DNA of 64,000 nucleotides from Leguminivora glycinivorella (GCF_023078275.1 NC_062995.1:8754917-8818916); one strand, 5' to 3'; positions 39,673 to 54,600 are shown, counted from the first letter of the stretch. Notes: generated by a model from the sequence alone, not told the origin. Numbers and translations: made by a program.

Positions 39673-42600
39673 GTAAGTATTGATATTATTATAAAGTATG
39701 TAATTAGTAATTTAAATGTTCTCTATAACATTTATTGTAATAACATGGTAAAAGCGCAGTTTTAGGTTATCTTCTAAAAACCTGTAATAAATTGTAATTC
39801 TAAAGAAAACTACAATGAATATGTCTTATTTCAGTCCCTAGCAGCAGCGCAAGTGCAAGAAGTGCGCTCCATAACGCGCATAGAGCGTATAGGGGCACAC
39901 TCTCATATTCGAGGCTTAGGGCTCGATGATTCCTTGGAGCCCCGTGCCGTGTCTCAGGGCATGGTGGGACAGAAGACAGCCAGGAAGGCTGCTGGCGTCG
40001 TTTTGCAGATGATTCGAGAAGGTATTGAATTGCTGTTGCTATGGTAACAGGTTGCATATTGATTAACTGCAATCTACATTTCAATAATAAACTTGGTCAA
40101 CCTCTCTCTCTCTCTACCATGGTAATATTAATTAAGTTTATAGATTCCCATTTCTGTTTTCTTTATCAAAAGTATATTACTATAATTCTAATATTACGAA
40201 TATTCCTTACTGATTGAATGTAAAATTAAAAAATATCAGTAATCAATTTTACTGTTAAACCATTTTTTCTTAAAACAATAGGTAAAATAGCTGGCAGAGC
40301 TGTGCTGCTGGCCGGCCAGCCTGGCACTGGCAAGACAGCCATCGCCATGGGCCTGGCACAGGCACTGGGGCCCGATACACCCTTCACCAGCATGGCAGGT
40401 AAGATAACTATGAATACATTCACTACAGCATATAATTGAATGGCAAAGTATGTTTGACAGAGTGTATAATTCTCAAAAAGTTTGTAGGTTTGGATTTTAA
40501 ATTGACACTACTTACGAATTTCTTTTTCGCAAGTGTATCATACGACATTTTTCAGTACATATAGCCCTCTGAAGTTTCAATCTGACAAAAAATGAACCAC
40601 TTTGTGCGCTAGTGCGGACAAAAGCCATCATCTGTACTGAAAAACATAGTTCTAAATACTATATATACCTAAGATCAAACAAACATACCTACATAGCGTG
40701 TCAAACGAACTTGGTGAAATCCACTGAGTTCTCAGTCTTTACTCACAGCTTGCAGCTTTCGGGTGTCAATTTTTGTAAGTTGAAGTCCACAAACGTAAAA
40801 AAATGCTTTTCACCACACCAACTGTTAAAGGCTTACTTTGCTATTCGAAAACAGATAGCAAAATGGCATTTTATCCACAAGGGGGCAAAGTAATTTCATA
40901 CAAATTTTAACTCGATGTCTTAATCTGGCTGCTAGATTTTACCTATAAATGATGATTTTGAATCATAAATATTGAATAAATTGACGGATTTGATTTTGAT
41001 GTTTTATAGTCAGTATTTTGTTCGTGTTGTGGTGAAAAATTTTGTGTTTCACTCGGTGGCAAAGTTTGTTTAACCTTCGTGCCTTGATACCCTCACAACG
41101 CTCAAGATTCCACTTTTTGAACCACTCGCTACGCTCGCGGTTCAATATTGGAATCTTTCGCTTGCTCAGGTATCAATATTGGCACGTGCGGTTAAACAAC
41201 TACTTTGCCCCCTTGTAAAACAAATAACTATTGTTACGTAATATTTCATTACTACAGCACAAAAATTATGAACACTCAAGGACCTGAGACATATTTTCAA
41301 TCACAGGCAAGTAACAACTTCAGTACAAAATCTGACACGCTCGGCCGCCATACAAATAGATGAACTTTTTTCTTCTATCCAAATATAGTTCTGTGGCTCT
41401 ATAGCTGATTTCACTTTTCACACAGTTACATACTTTTGGAACTATTAACCTTCTTATTCATAAATATACTCTAAAATTATCAAGCCGATGAAGATTGTTT
41501 GTCCCTTTCCGACGTATTGGTGTGATAGAAAAGGACAAACAAACTTTATCAGCTTGATAACTTTAGAGTATGTTTATGAATAAGGGGGTAAGTGTTTATT
41601 TACTTTTAGGATCTGAGATCTATTCTCTGGAAATGAGCAAGACTGAAGCCCTGACTCAAGCCATCAGGAAGTCTATCGGCATCAGAATTAAGTGAGTACA
41701 TTCAGATTTAAATCTACATATTTATTTAGATATTAGAAATCTGACCAGATACTCAAATACTGATATAATATTGCACTGGACTGAAAAAGCTAGAAATACC
41801 TGTCTTGCACAGTTAAACGGTCCGTCTATGATGAGATCGATGATCTATTATGAGTTTATGTATGGGCAGTAACCACCAGACACATCCGTTTGATTGTTTG
41901 CCATAAAAAAAACCCCAACCGCGACAGTGGACCGATTTTCATGAAACATGGCTAAGAACACTCCCGACTAACTCAGCTGTCATGCAAAAAAAACTAAATC
42001 AAAATCGGTTCATCCGTTCGAGAGCTACGATGCCACAGACAGACACACACACAGACAGACAGACAGACATACACACAGACAGACACGTCAAACTTATAAC
42101 ACCCCTTCGTTTTTGCCTCGAGGGTTAAAAAATTAACAGTATATAGATATAGTTAAAAAACTATAATTTTCAAAACAGCAATGTAGTCAAAAGAAATAAG
42201 ATTTTAATCATGAATTTTGCGCCCGAAAGCTTGGAAAAAACCTAACCACAAAATTAAAATTTTGAAAAAACCCTGACCGCGATATAGTGGACCGATTTTC
42301 ATGAAACATGGCTATGAACACTCCCGACTAACTCAGTGTCCATCAGGATGGCGTGAGAGATGTCTGAATAGCACAGAGAACCTCCTATAGAGTAGCAATC
42401 TTGTATATTTTGTTCGCGATACGAGTCACCAGTGTTTGGGGTGCGAGGAGCGGGCGGGGAATGTGTTAAGCGCGCTGTGATTGGCCGTTTCAAGGACGGC
42501 GGGCAGTCGCGCCAGATGAAAGGGACTGTCCCTCTACTGACGCGTAAGTGGCCAATGTAAGTTGACCTATGCCGGCTCTGAATAAATTATAAATATGACT

Positions 42601-45600
42601 TTTATGTGGAATGTAATGACGTCTGTTTTTAAATTTGAGCTTCTTGTTACCTTTCCACACCATTTCACACTACAGGTGGACATCTTTAAGACATCAAAAT
42701 ACCCTTTTTAAATTTTTTTACTGCGAAAAACACGCGCTGCTTTCGGGTCTGTTACTTGGTCGCTACTGATCGGGCACGGCGAGCGCCCGCGCTTATATCA
42801 GTGCAAATACTAGGAAGGCTGGCGACCGCGAGTCGTCTTGTAATGGGTGTCTATAGGGGTTGGTCTGTGCTGAATAGTCACAAAAGTTACACCAAATAAC
42901 TGTACCTAAACTGTACCTATAGCAAAGAAAACTACACCTCAAGAAATTAAGCATTAAATAGATTCTACATAGACACGCCGTTCTGACTACTTCTGACGTC
43001 AGCTTGGCGCGCATAGCCGTGTAACTATGTTCTGAAACATATACGAGTATATATATCAATAAACTGTACCTCACTAAACTGCCAATAATAACGTTTAAAT
43101 CACACGTGATATGGGTCAAATCAACAACAAAATTTTTTGTCTGCTCTCATTTATTTACATGAATTACATGTATGTTTGCTATTACTTTAGAAAAAAAAAC
43201 ACTCCAGAAAAAAACAGTTTTTTTTTCAAGCCAGAAAAAAAACGTTTTTTTGCAACCTTATGCCAGGTTATATAACAAAAAACTTGTTTCATCCAGGGAG
43301 GAGTCCGAAATCATCGAAGGCGAAGTAGTAGAAGTGGTCGTGGACCGGGCGGCGGGGGGCTCCGCCCGCGTCGGCCGCCTCACGCTCAAGACTACCGACA
43401 TGGAAACCAACTACGATATGGGGGCCAAGATGATCGACTCCATGCTTAAAGAAAAGGTAAATAAATATACATGACAACCTCAGTCATCCTCAGCGTCGTC
43501 CAGGCATTTGCCACGGCTCATGGGAGCCTGGGGTCTGCTTTGACAACTAATCCCAAGATTTAAAAAAATTGTCCCATCGATTTTTTTATTTTATACCTAC
43601 GTCGGTGGCAAATGTTGCATACGGCCCGCCTGATGTAAAGCGGTCAACAAAAACCTATGGACGCCTGGAACTTTTTTCAAACAGTGAGTTGAACATGCGC
43701 GTTGCCAGTACCATTGAACTAAAATTTCCTAAAACAATCAAAATTTTTTTATTGGCAAAAAAAAAAGAAATGCTCAGATGACAACCTCAGTCATCCTCCT
43801 TGCGTCATCCAGGCATTTGCCACGGCTCATGGGAGCCTGGGGTCTGCTTTGACAACTAATCCCAAGATTTGGCGTGGGCACTAGTTTTTTTTATGGGATA
43901 GGAGGCAAACGAGCAGACAGGTCGCCTGATGGTAAGCGATCACCGCCGCCCATGGAGATCCGAAACACCAGAGGTGCGTTGCCGGCCTTTAAGATGGGTG
44001 TACGCTCTTTTCTTGAAGATTTGAAGGTCGTATCGGTCCGGAAATACCAGGAAATTTTCCACAGTTTAGCTGTGCGGGGCAGGAAGTTTCTGGAGAAACG
44101 CACAGTTGAGGACTGCCATCTGACCTTCCAACCCGACCTTCCAACCCGAAGGCGCAGTATAATAAAGAGTACTAGCGGACACTATGGCCACTCCCGCTCC
44201 CCGCTGGAAGTGCCGCCCACCGCCTCTCGGTTACCTCACAGTTACCGCCTGTCAAAAACGCGAACAGTCGACCTGTCATATCTCACTCATACAAGAATAG
44301 TACGCGTTCACCTACACGAGCTTAGACTGTGTGCTAATAACGCTCCTCTTTCATATATTTGATCGCCAGTGTCCGAGATGTGCCGAAGGGTAAACTAGAC
44401 CTTATTGGAATTAGTCCGGTTTCCTCACAATGTTTTCCTTCACCGAAAAGCGACTGGCAAATATCAAATGACGTGACAGACAATGAGAAAGGCGCAAATA
44501 TACTCTGTCAAACAAGTCTGTCAGTAAATAAGAACAAAGAAAACTATATGCATCCCTTTCTTTAGGGTGCTAGAGAAAAGGATACCTATAGTTTTGTTAG
44601 TTCTTATTTACTGACAGGCTTGTTTGACAGAGTATATTTTAATTTTATTGTATAGGTATGTAAGACTATGTTTGGTTTCTCTATTAACATATATTGTCTA
44701 TGTCAGGTGCAAGCCGGAGACGTGATAACCATAGACAAGGCGACAGGCAAGATCAACAAACTGGGACGCAGCTTTGCTCGCGCCAGGGACTACGATGCCA
44801 CAGGTACATACATACATACAATCACGCCTGTATCCCACAAAGGGGTAGGCAGAGCACATGAAACTACTAAAGCTTCAGTGCCACTCTTGGTAAGTAAGGG
44901 GTTGAAAGAAAATGAAACTGTGACAGAATACGATGCCACAGGTAAACAGTATAGTATACATTTTCTGAGATGTTTTTTTTGCTTTTGCCTTAATCTGTTA
45001 AACAAAAGCCTTTGTTTCTATTATACAGGGTGAAACATGGGTCGTGAACAGTAATTTTTGTTTCTATTGCAGTGTTTTAAGGCAAATTCATTGCATTAAC
45101 TCTTTAAGCAAACAATAAAACTTATTTGATATTCATTTAAAATAGGAAAAACACCAACCTTATGGTCACCCTATCCGGGACTAGACTGTAGCTTTAAGTG
45201 CATGTACTTAAAATTACTGTTATGTAGATTTATTTTATCAATCGAGTACCTACTTAGACTCTCAAACAAGATCATCTGTGTATGCCAAGAACCTACATTA
45301 TGCACTTAATGTAAACACACTTGGCATTGGTTGTTATCATATTTTATTTTGAAAAAAAAAAAAGATCGCTAATTTTACACGTACTTTAATAACTGTTCAA
45401 AATGATCGCCTCCTAATTCATTACACAACTGTGCCCGTCTTCGGTGGTTGTCTTTGACCCTCCTCAGCACGAATTGGTCGGCTTTTACTTCATTAAAAGC
45501 GGCTATAATTTTAATACGCAGCTCTGCCACTGTATCGGATACCTGTTCATAAACCCTTCTCTTGATCTCACCCCATAGGTAAAAGTCCAAAGGCGTCAAG

Positions 45601-48600
45601 TCAGGACTACGCGGTGGCCATTGTATGGGTCCATTTCGGCCTATCCAGCGCTCAGGGTATTCGTTATCCAAGTAATTACGGACGTCACGTTGAAAATGAG
45701 CAGGTGCTCCATCTTGCTGATAATGTAAGTTCACTAAATCCTCCTCAGGCACTCCTTCTAGCAATTCGGGGAGTACCTGCTGTAGGAAACGGAGATAGTT
45801 CGCCCCATTCTGACGCCCTTCAATAAAGTGAGGGCCAATCACTGTATTATTGATGATACCCGCCCAGACATTCACACTGAACCTCACCTGATACGCATTC
45901 TTTCGCACAACGTGTGGGTTGTGTTCGCTCCACCAATGTTCATTGTGTTGGTTGAAAAGTCCGATCCTCGTAAATGTCGCTTCGTCGGTCCATAAGATGT
46001 TTGTATCTTGGTTTTGCAACAACCACCGACAAAATTCTACCCTTTTCGCGTAATCTGCTAACACGAGATCCTGTACGGGCTGAAAATGAAACGGGTGTTG
46101 GCCAGACGCATTAAGCAAACGCCACACGTACATTTGGTTTACACGAAAGCGTCTGGCAGCTTGTCTAGTACTCGCTTGTGGATTTCTATTAAAGAAGTTC
46201 CGTATCCGCCTGTGCAAGTATTCCGGACGAATAATCTGCCCTCCTCTGGCCTGCGCGTGCGCTGGAACAGTAAACTGTCCGTACTGCCGGAGATTATGAA
46301 TCATACTGCGAATCAGGTTGTGTGTCGGGACTGGTGACTCTGGGTAACGTTCGCTAAATGCTTGTCTTGTTTGCTCTGTACTATTAGTTTGAGCGTAAAA
46401 TCTTATCATATCGTAACGTTCAATAAAAGTATAAGGATACGCAGGCGGCATTGTAAACGAGAATTATTACTTTTCAATAAAAATTCGTTGCTTGATGTTA
46501 TGCTATGTTATGACTTTTGAATTTGCCATTGTCAATAAATATTTTTTTTTGGTTCTTACCAGCCAATACAAAGAGGTTAGATGATGAATGTTATCTAGGT
46601 CTATGACAGTTTAACGTAGCAATTAGGGTGACCATGAGACTCGGTAATTTAACAACATTTTTAAAATAAATAATTAACTAACAATGTGTACATATTTCTG
46701 CCCCTCATATCGTCCACATGTTTAAGCTAAAGTTAGACAGTAAGAAAAACATATTTCTGTTTACGACCCATGTTTCACCCTGTATATGTTGCGGAATTTC
46801 ATGCCCCCCTTGGGGGGCACGCCCCACAGTCTGAAATACGCTGCTCTAAGCTCTTATGAGATGTGTGTATAGTATGAGTTTTCTGAGATGGGTTTTTGGC
46901 TTTTGCCGTAATCTGTTAAACAAAAGCCTTTGTTTCTATTATTCACAGCGGCTAGCTCCCAGTCTATAGTAGTCTCCACGGCACGCGCTATAGTCTCAGT
47001 GTAGTTAAAAAGCAACTATCAAGATATTAAGGTTCAAATCCATAAAAAGCCCTTTCGGAGATAACACGTTTTGTCATCTTCAAAAAAGTTACTTGCCTAC
47101 CTACTGCAAACTGTTTCATAAATTTGAAGTCAAAAATAGATGAAAACCGTGTGGAGCCCCTTAAATAGCATTCTTTTTTTGTCTTGAGCTTTGGACCTCT
47201 CAGCTTGCGGTAATCTATTCATGAATATATGTTTTCTTTTTCATCTGGCCATGTTTGCCACATGCCTAATTACTAGTGGCCAAAGACATGTATAACTCCG
47301 TATAGACAGATAAAGTCTAAGAAAAAAGCATACCTCAGTACCATACAGTAAAAGGTACGGTGGTCTAGATGGCATTACACCTTTGGGGTACGCTCAGCTA
47401 GATGGCACTAATATTAATATTTGACATTTTAAAACATATCAAGCTAAGAATATGGGCCCAAATTGTCAAAACTGAGGTTCAAAAGTTTCAAGCCTGTGTC
47501 GAGAGATGGCAGTCTATGCACTGTGATTACACATTTTACTTTGACAGTGACTCTCTATAATACTCTATTGTCTTTGCTAGTGGCTTAATATGACCACATG
47601 ATTGTAACATTTTTATAATCCTCAGGCCAGCAAGCGCGATTCGTGCAGTGCCCAGAAGGCGAGCTTCAAAAACGTAAAGAAGTCGTCCATACGGTGACTT
47701 TACACGAGGTGGACGTGATCAACTCTCGCACTCATGGGTTCCTCGCACTGTTCTCCGGTAAGTTTACAACAATAAAATATAAATATTAAATATCAAAGAA
47801 TGTTTTTACACAGATTGACTGAGGCCCACGGTAATCTCAAGAAGGCTTGTGTTGTGGGTACTCAGACAACGATATACAGTGTGGAAAAATCGAATACCAC
47901 ATGGATGGCAACTACCTTAAATATTGTAAATAGCACATTTTGTGTAAGGGAGACTTTCCTTTGTTTTTAAAAACAATAAATTCTGCATTGAAGGATTTAT
48001 GAAAAATCGCTTGCCTCAGTCGGGACTCGAACCGATCAAAATGTGACAAAAAATAACGTGCCGTATTTTATGATGCAGATTGAAAGGGTTACTGATAAGG
48101 TTCATTTTTGTCTAAATAACAAATACAATCAGAATAACGGAAGGAAAACCGGTTTCGAGCAGGTCAAACGCTTCTCGTGCGTAAGATTAAACAATCCATA
48201 CTAATATTGTGAATGGAAAGTGTGTGTGTCTGTTTGTTTCTCCGTCTTTCACGGCAAAACGGAGCGACGAATTGTCGTGATTTTTTAAGTGGAGATAGTT
48301 GAAGGGATGGAGAGTGACATAGGCTACATTTTGTTTCGTTCTATCTCCCCACTTCCCTAAAATGGGGGGTGGAAGTTAGTATGAAGCATTCCGCATTTTT
48401 CGAATTTAAGTCTAACGAAGCCGATGGAAAATGCTAGTCCATACTAATATTATAATTGGGAAAGGGTGTGTGTCTGTTTGTTTGTCCGTCTTTCACGGCA
48501 AAACGGAGCGACGAATTGTCGTGATTTTTTAAGTGGAGATATTTGAAGGGATGGAGAGTGACATAGGCTACTTTGTCTCTTTCTAACGCGAGGGCAAATG

Positions 48601-51600
48601 CTAGTAACTTTATAAAACGATTAATTATTTTCTCAGGTGACACCGGTGAGATCAAGTCTGAGATCCGAGAGCAGATTAACAGCAAAGTGGCGGAATGGCG
48701 CGAGGAAGGGAAGGCTGAGATGATCCCCGGAGTACTCTTCATTGACGAGGTAATTATTACGGTATACTCTTGGGTTGACACGTTCGCTTTTCGTCACGTT
48801 CCTAAATTTGCAACTCAAACAGTGTCACATGCGCGTTGCCACCCCATTAGAAACCTGTACATTCCCTTTTGCTGTGTTATGTACACAGCCAAAAGGAGTG
48901 TACAAGTTCCAAGAAGGGTTCGGGTTGCCGACGACTCAAAGGACAATAGACGGAACAAGTTAGTTCCGTAAGTCCTCCCGTCATCAGCACACCGCACCCT
49001 CGTTGAGCTCTGGCAGCCTTACTCACCGACAGGAACACAACACTATGAGTAGGGTCTAGTGCTATTTGGCTGCGGTCTTCTGTAAGGCGGAGGTACTTCC
49101 CCAGTTGGGCTCTGCTCTAGATTCGAGCGAGACGATATCCGCTGTGCTGTGCCCTACCACACAAAGCGGAATATCATTCGATTCTGCTTTCGTCAGCCAT
49201 TCTTCAATCGTCAATTTAGTCTGTCAATCGTTTTTCGTCATTTCGTATTTGGTCATATTCTAAGTTGTTACCGACCTAAGACTACGAAAAAACACGAAAA
49301 CCATAGATTTAACAGCGAACATGCCGAAAAAAGATTATGACAAGTAAATAACGACACGGAATAAGATAAAGATGAACAACGAAATTGATCATAGTTGAGA
49401 AAGACCATTGTACGATCTAGCTATCGTACAGCGTAGGTATAGCATAATACTGTAGCAATGTCTTTACGCAAATATGCGCACTCGCGCGACCCAGATTATT
49501 TATTCAACACGTGTAATTGCATTAAGTACAAAAATCAGTGCATTAAAGACTATGGTTAACAACAAACGTATGTGAGTTATTTATGGGTTCCTGGGATTCT
49601 GACAGTACCGTCAACTGGCGCGTACAACCATCGACTATTGTGATGAATAAAGAATGGCTGACGAAAGCAGAATCGGACAAATTTAGGAACGTGACGAAAA
49701 ACGAACGTGTCAACCTAAGAGTATACCCTTAAAACATGCTTTTTACAAGCTTTTGTTTAACTTGCCTTGTTAGTGTGGGTCAAAACGTAGAAGCTAAATT
49801 TGATCCACTTCCCGGTTTCTGATTGATCTGAAATTTTACACACATATTTAAATCACGTGACACGCGAAGCGCTGGTAGCCTAGCGGTAAGTGCATGCGAC
49901 TTTCGTTCCGGAGGTCGCGGGTTCGAACCCCGGCTCGCACCAATGAGTTTTCCGGAACTTATGTGCGAAATTTCATTTGATATTTGCCAGTCGCTTTTCG
50001 GTGAAGGAAAACATCGTGAGGAAACCGGACTAATTCCAATAAGGTCTAGTTTACCCTTCGGGTTGGAAGGTCAGATGGCAGTCGCTTTCGTAAAACTAGT
50101 GCCTACGCCAAATCTTGGGATTAGTTGTCAAAGCGGACCCCAGGCTCCCATGAGCCGTGGCAAATGCCGGGATAACGCAAGGAGGATGATGATGTAAATC
50201 ACGTGACAATGCAATGTAGTATCATGGAGCTGATCTGATGATGGAGCAGAAAGGTAGTCATAGGAACTCTATTATGAAACGTCCTTTGATTATGTTTTTG
50301 TGTATTTTATGTGCCAATAAAAATGTTCCAGTAGGTTTTCAATATTACCGTCAGAAGCGAGGCAGTAAAATAAATAAATAAATGTTATAGGACATTCTTA
50401 CACAGATTGACTGAGGCCCACGGTAAGCTCAAGAAGGCTTGTGTTGTGGGTACTCAGACAACGATATATTTAATATATAAATACTTATATACATAGAAAA
50501 CATCCATAACTCAGGAACAAATATCTGTGCTCATCACACAAATAAATGCCCTTACCGGGATTCGAACCCGGGACCAGCAGGCAGGGTCACTACCGATTGC
50601 GCCAGACCGGTCGTCAAAATGATTCAATTCAATTCAATAAATGATTCAATTCAATAGCCGATAGCTCATAGCTTACTAGCTCCGGTGGGACCAGTGCCTC
50701 AGTGACTCAGGACACTTGTATTTGTATTATTAATGTATATTTGCTCCCAGGCCCACATGCTGGATATTGAATGCTTCTCATTCCTGAATCGAGCCCTGGA
50801 ATCGGAAACGGCCCCCGTGGTCATCATGGCAACCAACCGGGGCATCACTCGCATCCGGGGCACCACTTACAAGAGCCCCCATGGAATACCACTGGATCTG
50901 CTGGACAGAGCCATTATTGTACCTACTCAGCCCTACGATCACAAGGATTTGAAGGAGATACTTAATATCAGGTATATATTTACTAAGCAAAAAAATAAAA
51001 TGGGGTAAATTGTGGCGTAGGCGAGAGGCTGGCAACCTGTCACTGCAATGTCACAGTTACGTTTTCTTTCAACCCCTTATTTGCCAAGGGTGGCACTGTA
51101 ATTTTAGTAGTTTCATTTCATATGCTCTGCCTACCCCTTTATGGGAAACAGGCGTGATTGTATGTATGTATGTATTTACTAAGCTACCCCTCGATATTGG
51201 CAAAATATTATTTAGTTTAGAACTTATGATAAGAAGAAGATTTACTCCGTGCCTACATCAGAGACGGAAATAACATTTGGGGCTCCACTTACAAAAGCCC
51301 TAGGGAATACCTCTTGATCTGTTGGATAGAGCTATTATAGTGCCTACACAAACTTATGTCCACAAAGACCTGTAAATACTAATATCGTGGGTACTTGACA
51401 CCCTCGCACGTCAGATCGCCTCTCGGCAAAATAATTAAATTAACCTAATTAAAATGCCTTTTAAGGCGCTTGAAAGCTCTATCAGTGAGCTGCGACAAAT
51501 ACTAAACTCAGTGACAAATCGCTTAAGTGCGCTAGAAATGAAAATAAGCGAGCAAAACGACATAATTCTGAAGCAAACAGAAACAATAAATAGCCAGAAA

Positions 51601-54600
51601 TCGAGTTTGGAGGGTACGTCAGCGAAAAACCGTAAGTCTATCACCGCCTATACTACTCCACCAGCCCAGTCAGCGCTGCAGCGCCAGCGTCCTATGCGTC
51701 AAGCACGTCTGAAGGCCGTCGCTACCACTGCGAATATCAAAAGCGCCACGAAAAAGTCAAGCGCTAAAGCTGCTGGCGGATTACGGACACCAAAAGTCAC
51801 GAAGACGCCCGAGGTGAGCCGACCTTCGAGTATTATTCCAGACCCAATGACATCAAGCGCCGCAAGCGCAGATGGATTACCAGTGCATGACGTCACAACT
51901 CCCGAGTCAAGCCGAACGGCAGGTATTAATCCGGACCCAAATATCAACTCAAGCGCTGCGCTCAGCGGAGTTAGAATCGAGTCAAGCGCCTCAAGCGCCG
52001 ACGGATCACTAATGCACGTCACAACACCCGAGGCAAGCCGAACGGCAAGTATTAATCCGGACCCAAATACGAGTATTAGTTCAGCCGCTGTGCTTAGCGG
52101 AATTATAAGAAAACCAAGCGCTGCCAGCGCAAACAGATCACGAGAACCTGACGTCTCAACCCTCGAGAGCAACACTACAGTAATGAACGACGAATTTCGG
52201 ACTGTTACATATAAAAATGGTCGTATGACACAGAAACCGAAACGGATTGCCGTCACAGGAACCGGCCCTATGGACGTCGAAGTGCAAACCACAGAAAGAG
52301 TTAAAAAATACATGCCTGCTTTTTTAAGACTAGCACTACACCGGATGCGATCCGTTCATACATAGCGCGCAAAACTGGGTATGCTAACAGTACTGTCCAC
52401 AAATTACATCTAAAACATGACCATTACGCATCGTTTGCGATAACAGTGTCGAGCAGCAAGTTCGAGGAAATCATGTCCCCCGATATCTGGCCATCTGGGA
52501 CAGTGATAAGCGAATGGTTTCGAGCCAGCGCCGGGCGCGCCGGGCGCGCCCCCTCCCGCCAGCAGCGCCGCCGCTCAACCAGCGCCGCCGTTGCAGCCGC
52601 CGTCACCAACACAGACGTATAAAACCAAACCACGGCGAGGTAAACCAACCTCGCAGGATATAATTATATGCCATCAAAACATCCGGGCCATAGACAATAA
52701 AACGCAACGACTTGAGCTTTTGCTACAAAACGACCTAGCTTGTGATGTACTAGGCCTAACAGAACATTGGTTGACCGAGAGCAAATTAAATTACGTTCAC
52801 ATCGAAGATTTCAAGTTAGTATCTAGTTTTTGCCGAGCGGATAACGAGCACGGAGGCTCATGTCTATATGTACGTGAAAATATATTAGCAATTGAAAATC
52901 GTGATTTAACCGCTCTATCCGAAAAACGCTATTGTGAAATTTCCGCAGTAGATCTTTTAGATTCAAATTTAACTGTAATATGTTTATACCGATCTAATTG
53001 TAAAGTCAGTAACAATGAATTCCTATGGTACTTGGAACGCTTGCTTGACAAAATATCAGAACTCGACAGAGATTGTATTATAGTAGGAGACACTAATATC
53101 GATAATATGGGTAATTCTGGTTTAGCATTGAAAAAGTTGACTGACCTTCTCAACTCCCACGACTTTAAAAACGAAGTGAATTTTCCCACTAGAATCACAA
53201 GCGCGACCGCCACCAACTTAGACCATGTGTATTGGAACGGTGCGCGCGGTGCGGTCCGCACGGCGCCGGTGACCACGCTGCTCAGCGACCACCTCGCCGT
53301 GCGCGCCGCGCTGCGCCGCCAGTCTGCGCCGCCCGCGCCGCCCCGCCGGGGTCGGATATACTCGCCTCGCAACTACGCTAGCTTTACCTCAGCTATACAA
53401 AGCGTGGACTGGAGAGAGATTTTACAGCGGAGCGAAACGTCGATCCAAAATTTGATTATGTCTATAATAAATATTATTAAAAATAAATTTGAAACATGTT
53501 TTCCCATTGTTGTAATTAACAATTGTAAAAAAGATTCTTGGGTGACAGATGAACTCTATCAATATAAAAAATTACTATTTGATATTACTGAAATCGGAAA
53601 ACTAGTGCCCGACAACAATACGATTTCCAAATTAATAGGCGACATGAATAACAAATATTCCAAACTATTATATTTAAAAAAATCCTCGCACTACATAAAC
53701 AAAATACAAACATCCAAAAATACCGTAAAGTCCATGTGGAGCGTGATTAACCAAGAAAAAGGTAAAGCGGCCCGCGAACTGCTTGAGTTCACGGACGTTA
53801 TTAGAGACCCTGCTGGTAATCCGTTTCTTAGCAAGAAGGATGCTGCAGATTCAATTAATTGTAGATTCGCGGAGGCGGCGGCGGCGTGCAGCGCGCAGCC
53901 CGCCGCGCGCGCCGCCGCGCTCGGCGCCCTGCGCGCTGCCCGCCCTCCTGCCGATCGGTGCATCCGATTGAAGCCGTTTTCGCCGGGTGATGTATTTACC
54001 ATTATCATGTCAGGTGTTGCAAATAAAACAACGAGAGACATTTTTGATATTTCGGTAGTTATGCTCAGAGCGGTAGCTGCGGATCTAGCACCGATCCTGG
54101 CGATCGCGTACAATAGGTGTATTCGCGAGGGAGTATTTCCGGAAGCTCTAAAAGAGAGTCGGATAGCGCCACTGTACAAAGGCAAAGGCAAGAGAGAAGA
54201 TATGGACGCATACCGACCGGTAGCGATTATCCCCGTCCTGGCTAAAATCTTTGAATATGGTCTCAGCGCGAGGATAACAGACTTCCTCGAATCGACCGAT
54301 GCACTCTCTGAGCAACAATATGCGTATCGCAAAGGTCGATCAACGACAGCGCTAACACGTGCGGTCGTGCGCCGTATCTTAGAGGCCCGAGAAACCAAAA
54401 AACAGGTCGCAGTAATCTGCTGTGATCTGTCTAAAGCCTTCGACTTGGCAGATCATGGAGTCCTAGAAGATAAGCTTCGCCACTACGGCTTCGATGACCG
54501 AGCACTGAGTCTCATGATAGACATGTTGCGCAATAGAACTCAGGTCGTGGTGGCAGACGGGGACGACTACGATCAGACCCGGTTCGAACACACATAGGCG

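Noticed and set aside
43289..43477. Minus-strand ORF over reptin exon 5
   Set aside because: Shadow of the conserved exon; no independent evidence. The same applies to 39800-40084 over exon 2 and 50778-51035 over exon 9.
45614..45826. Plus-strand ORFs inside the transposase region (also 46086-46337)
   Set aside because: They are antisense shadows of the intact minus-strand transposase.
49868..49943. tRNA gene candidate with A and B boxes and CCA
   Set aside because: The same head is followed by the same SINE body here and at 57535 (-), so it is a tRNA-derived SINE; family A heads likewise.
53691..54398. 235-codon minus-strand ORF (and 51699-52313, 52929-53372)
   Set aside because: They lie antisense to the LINE ORFs, whose endonuclease and reverse-transcriptase motifs are clear.
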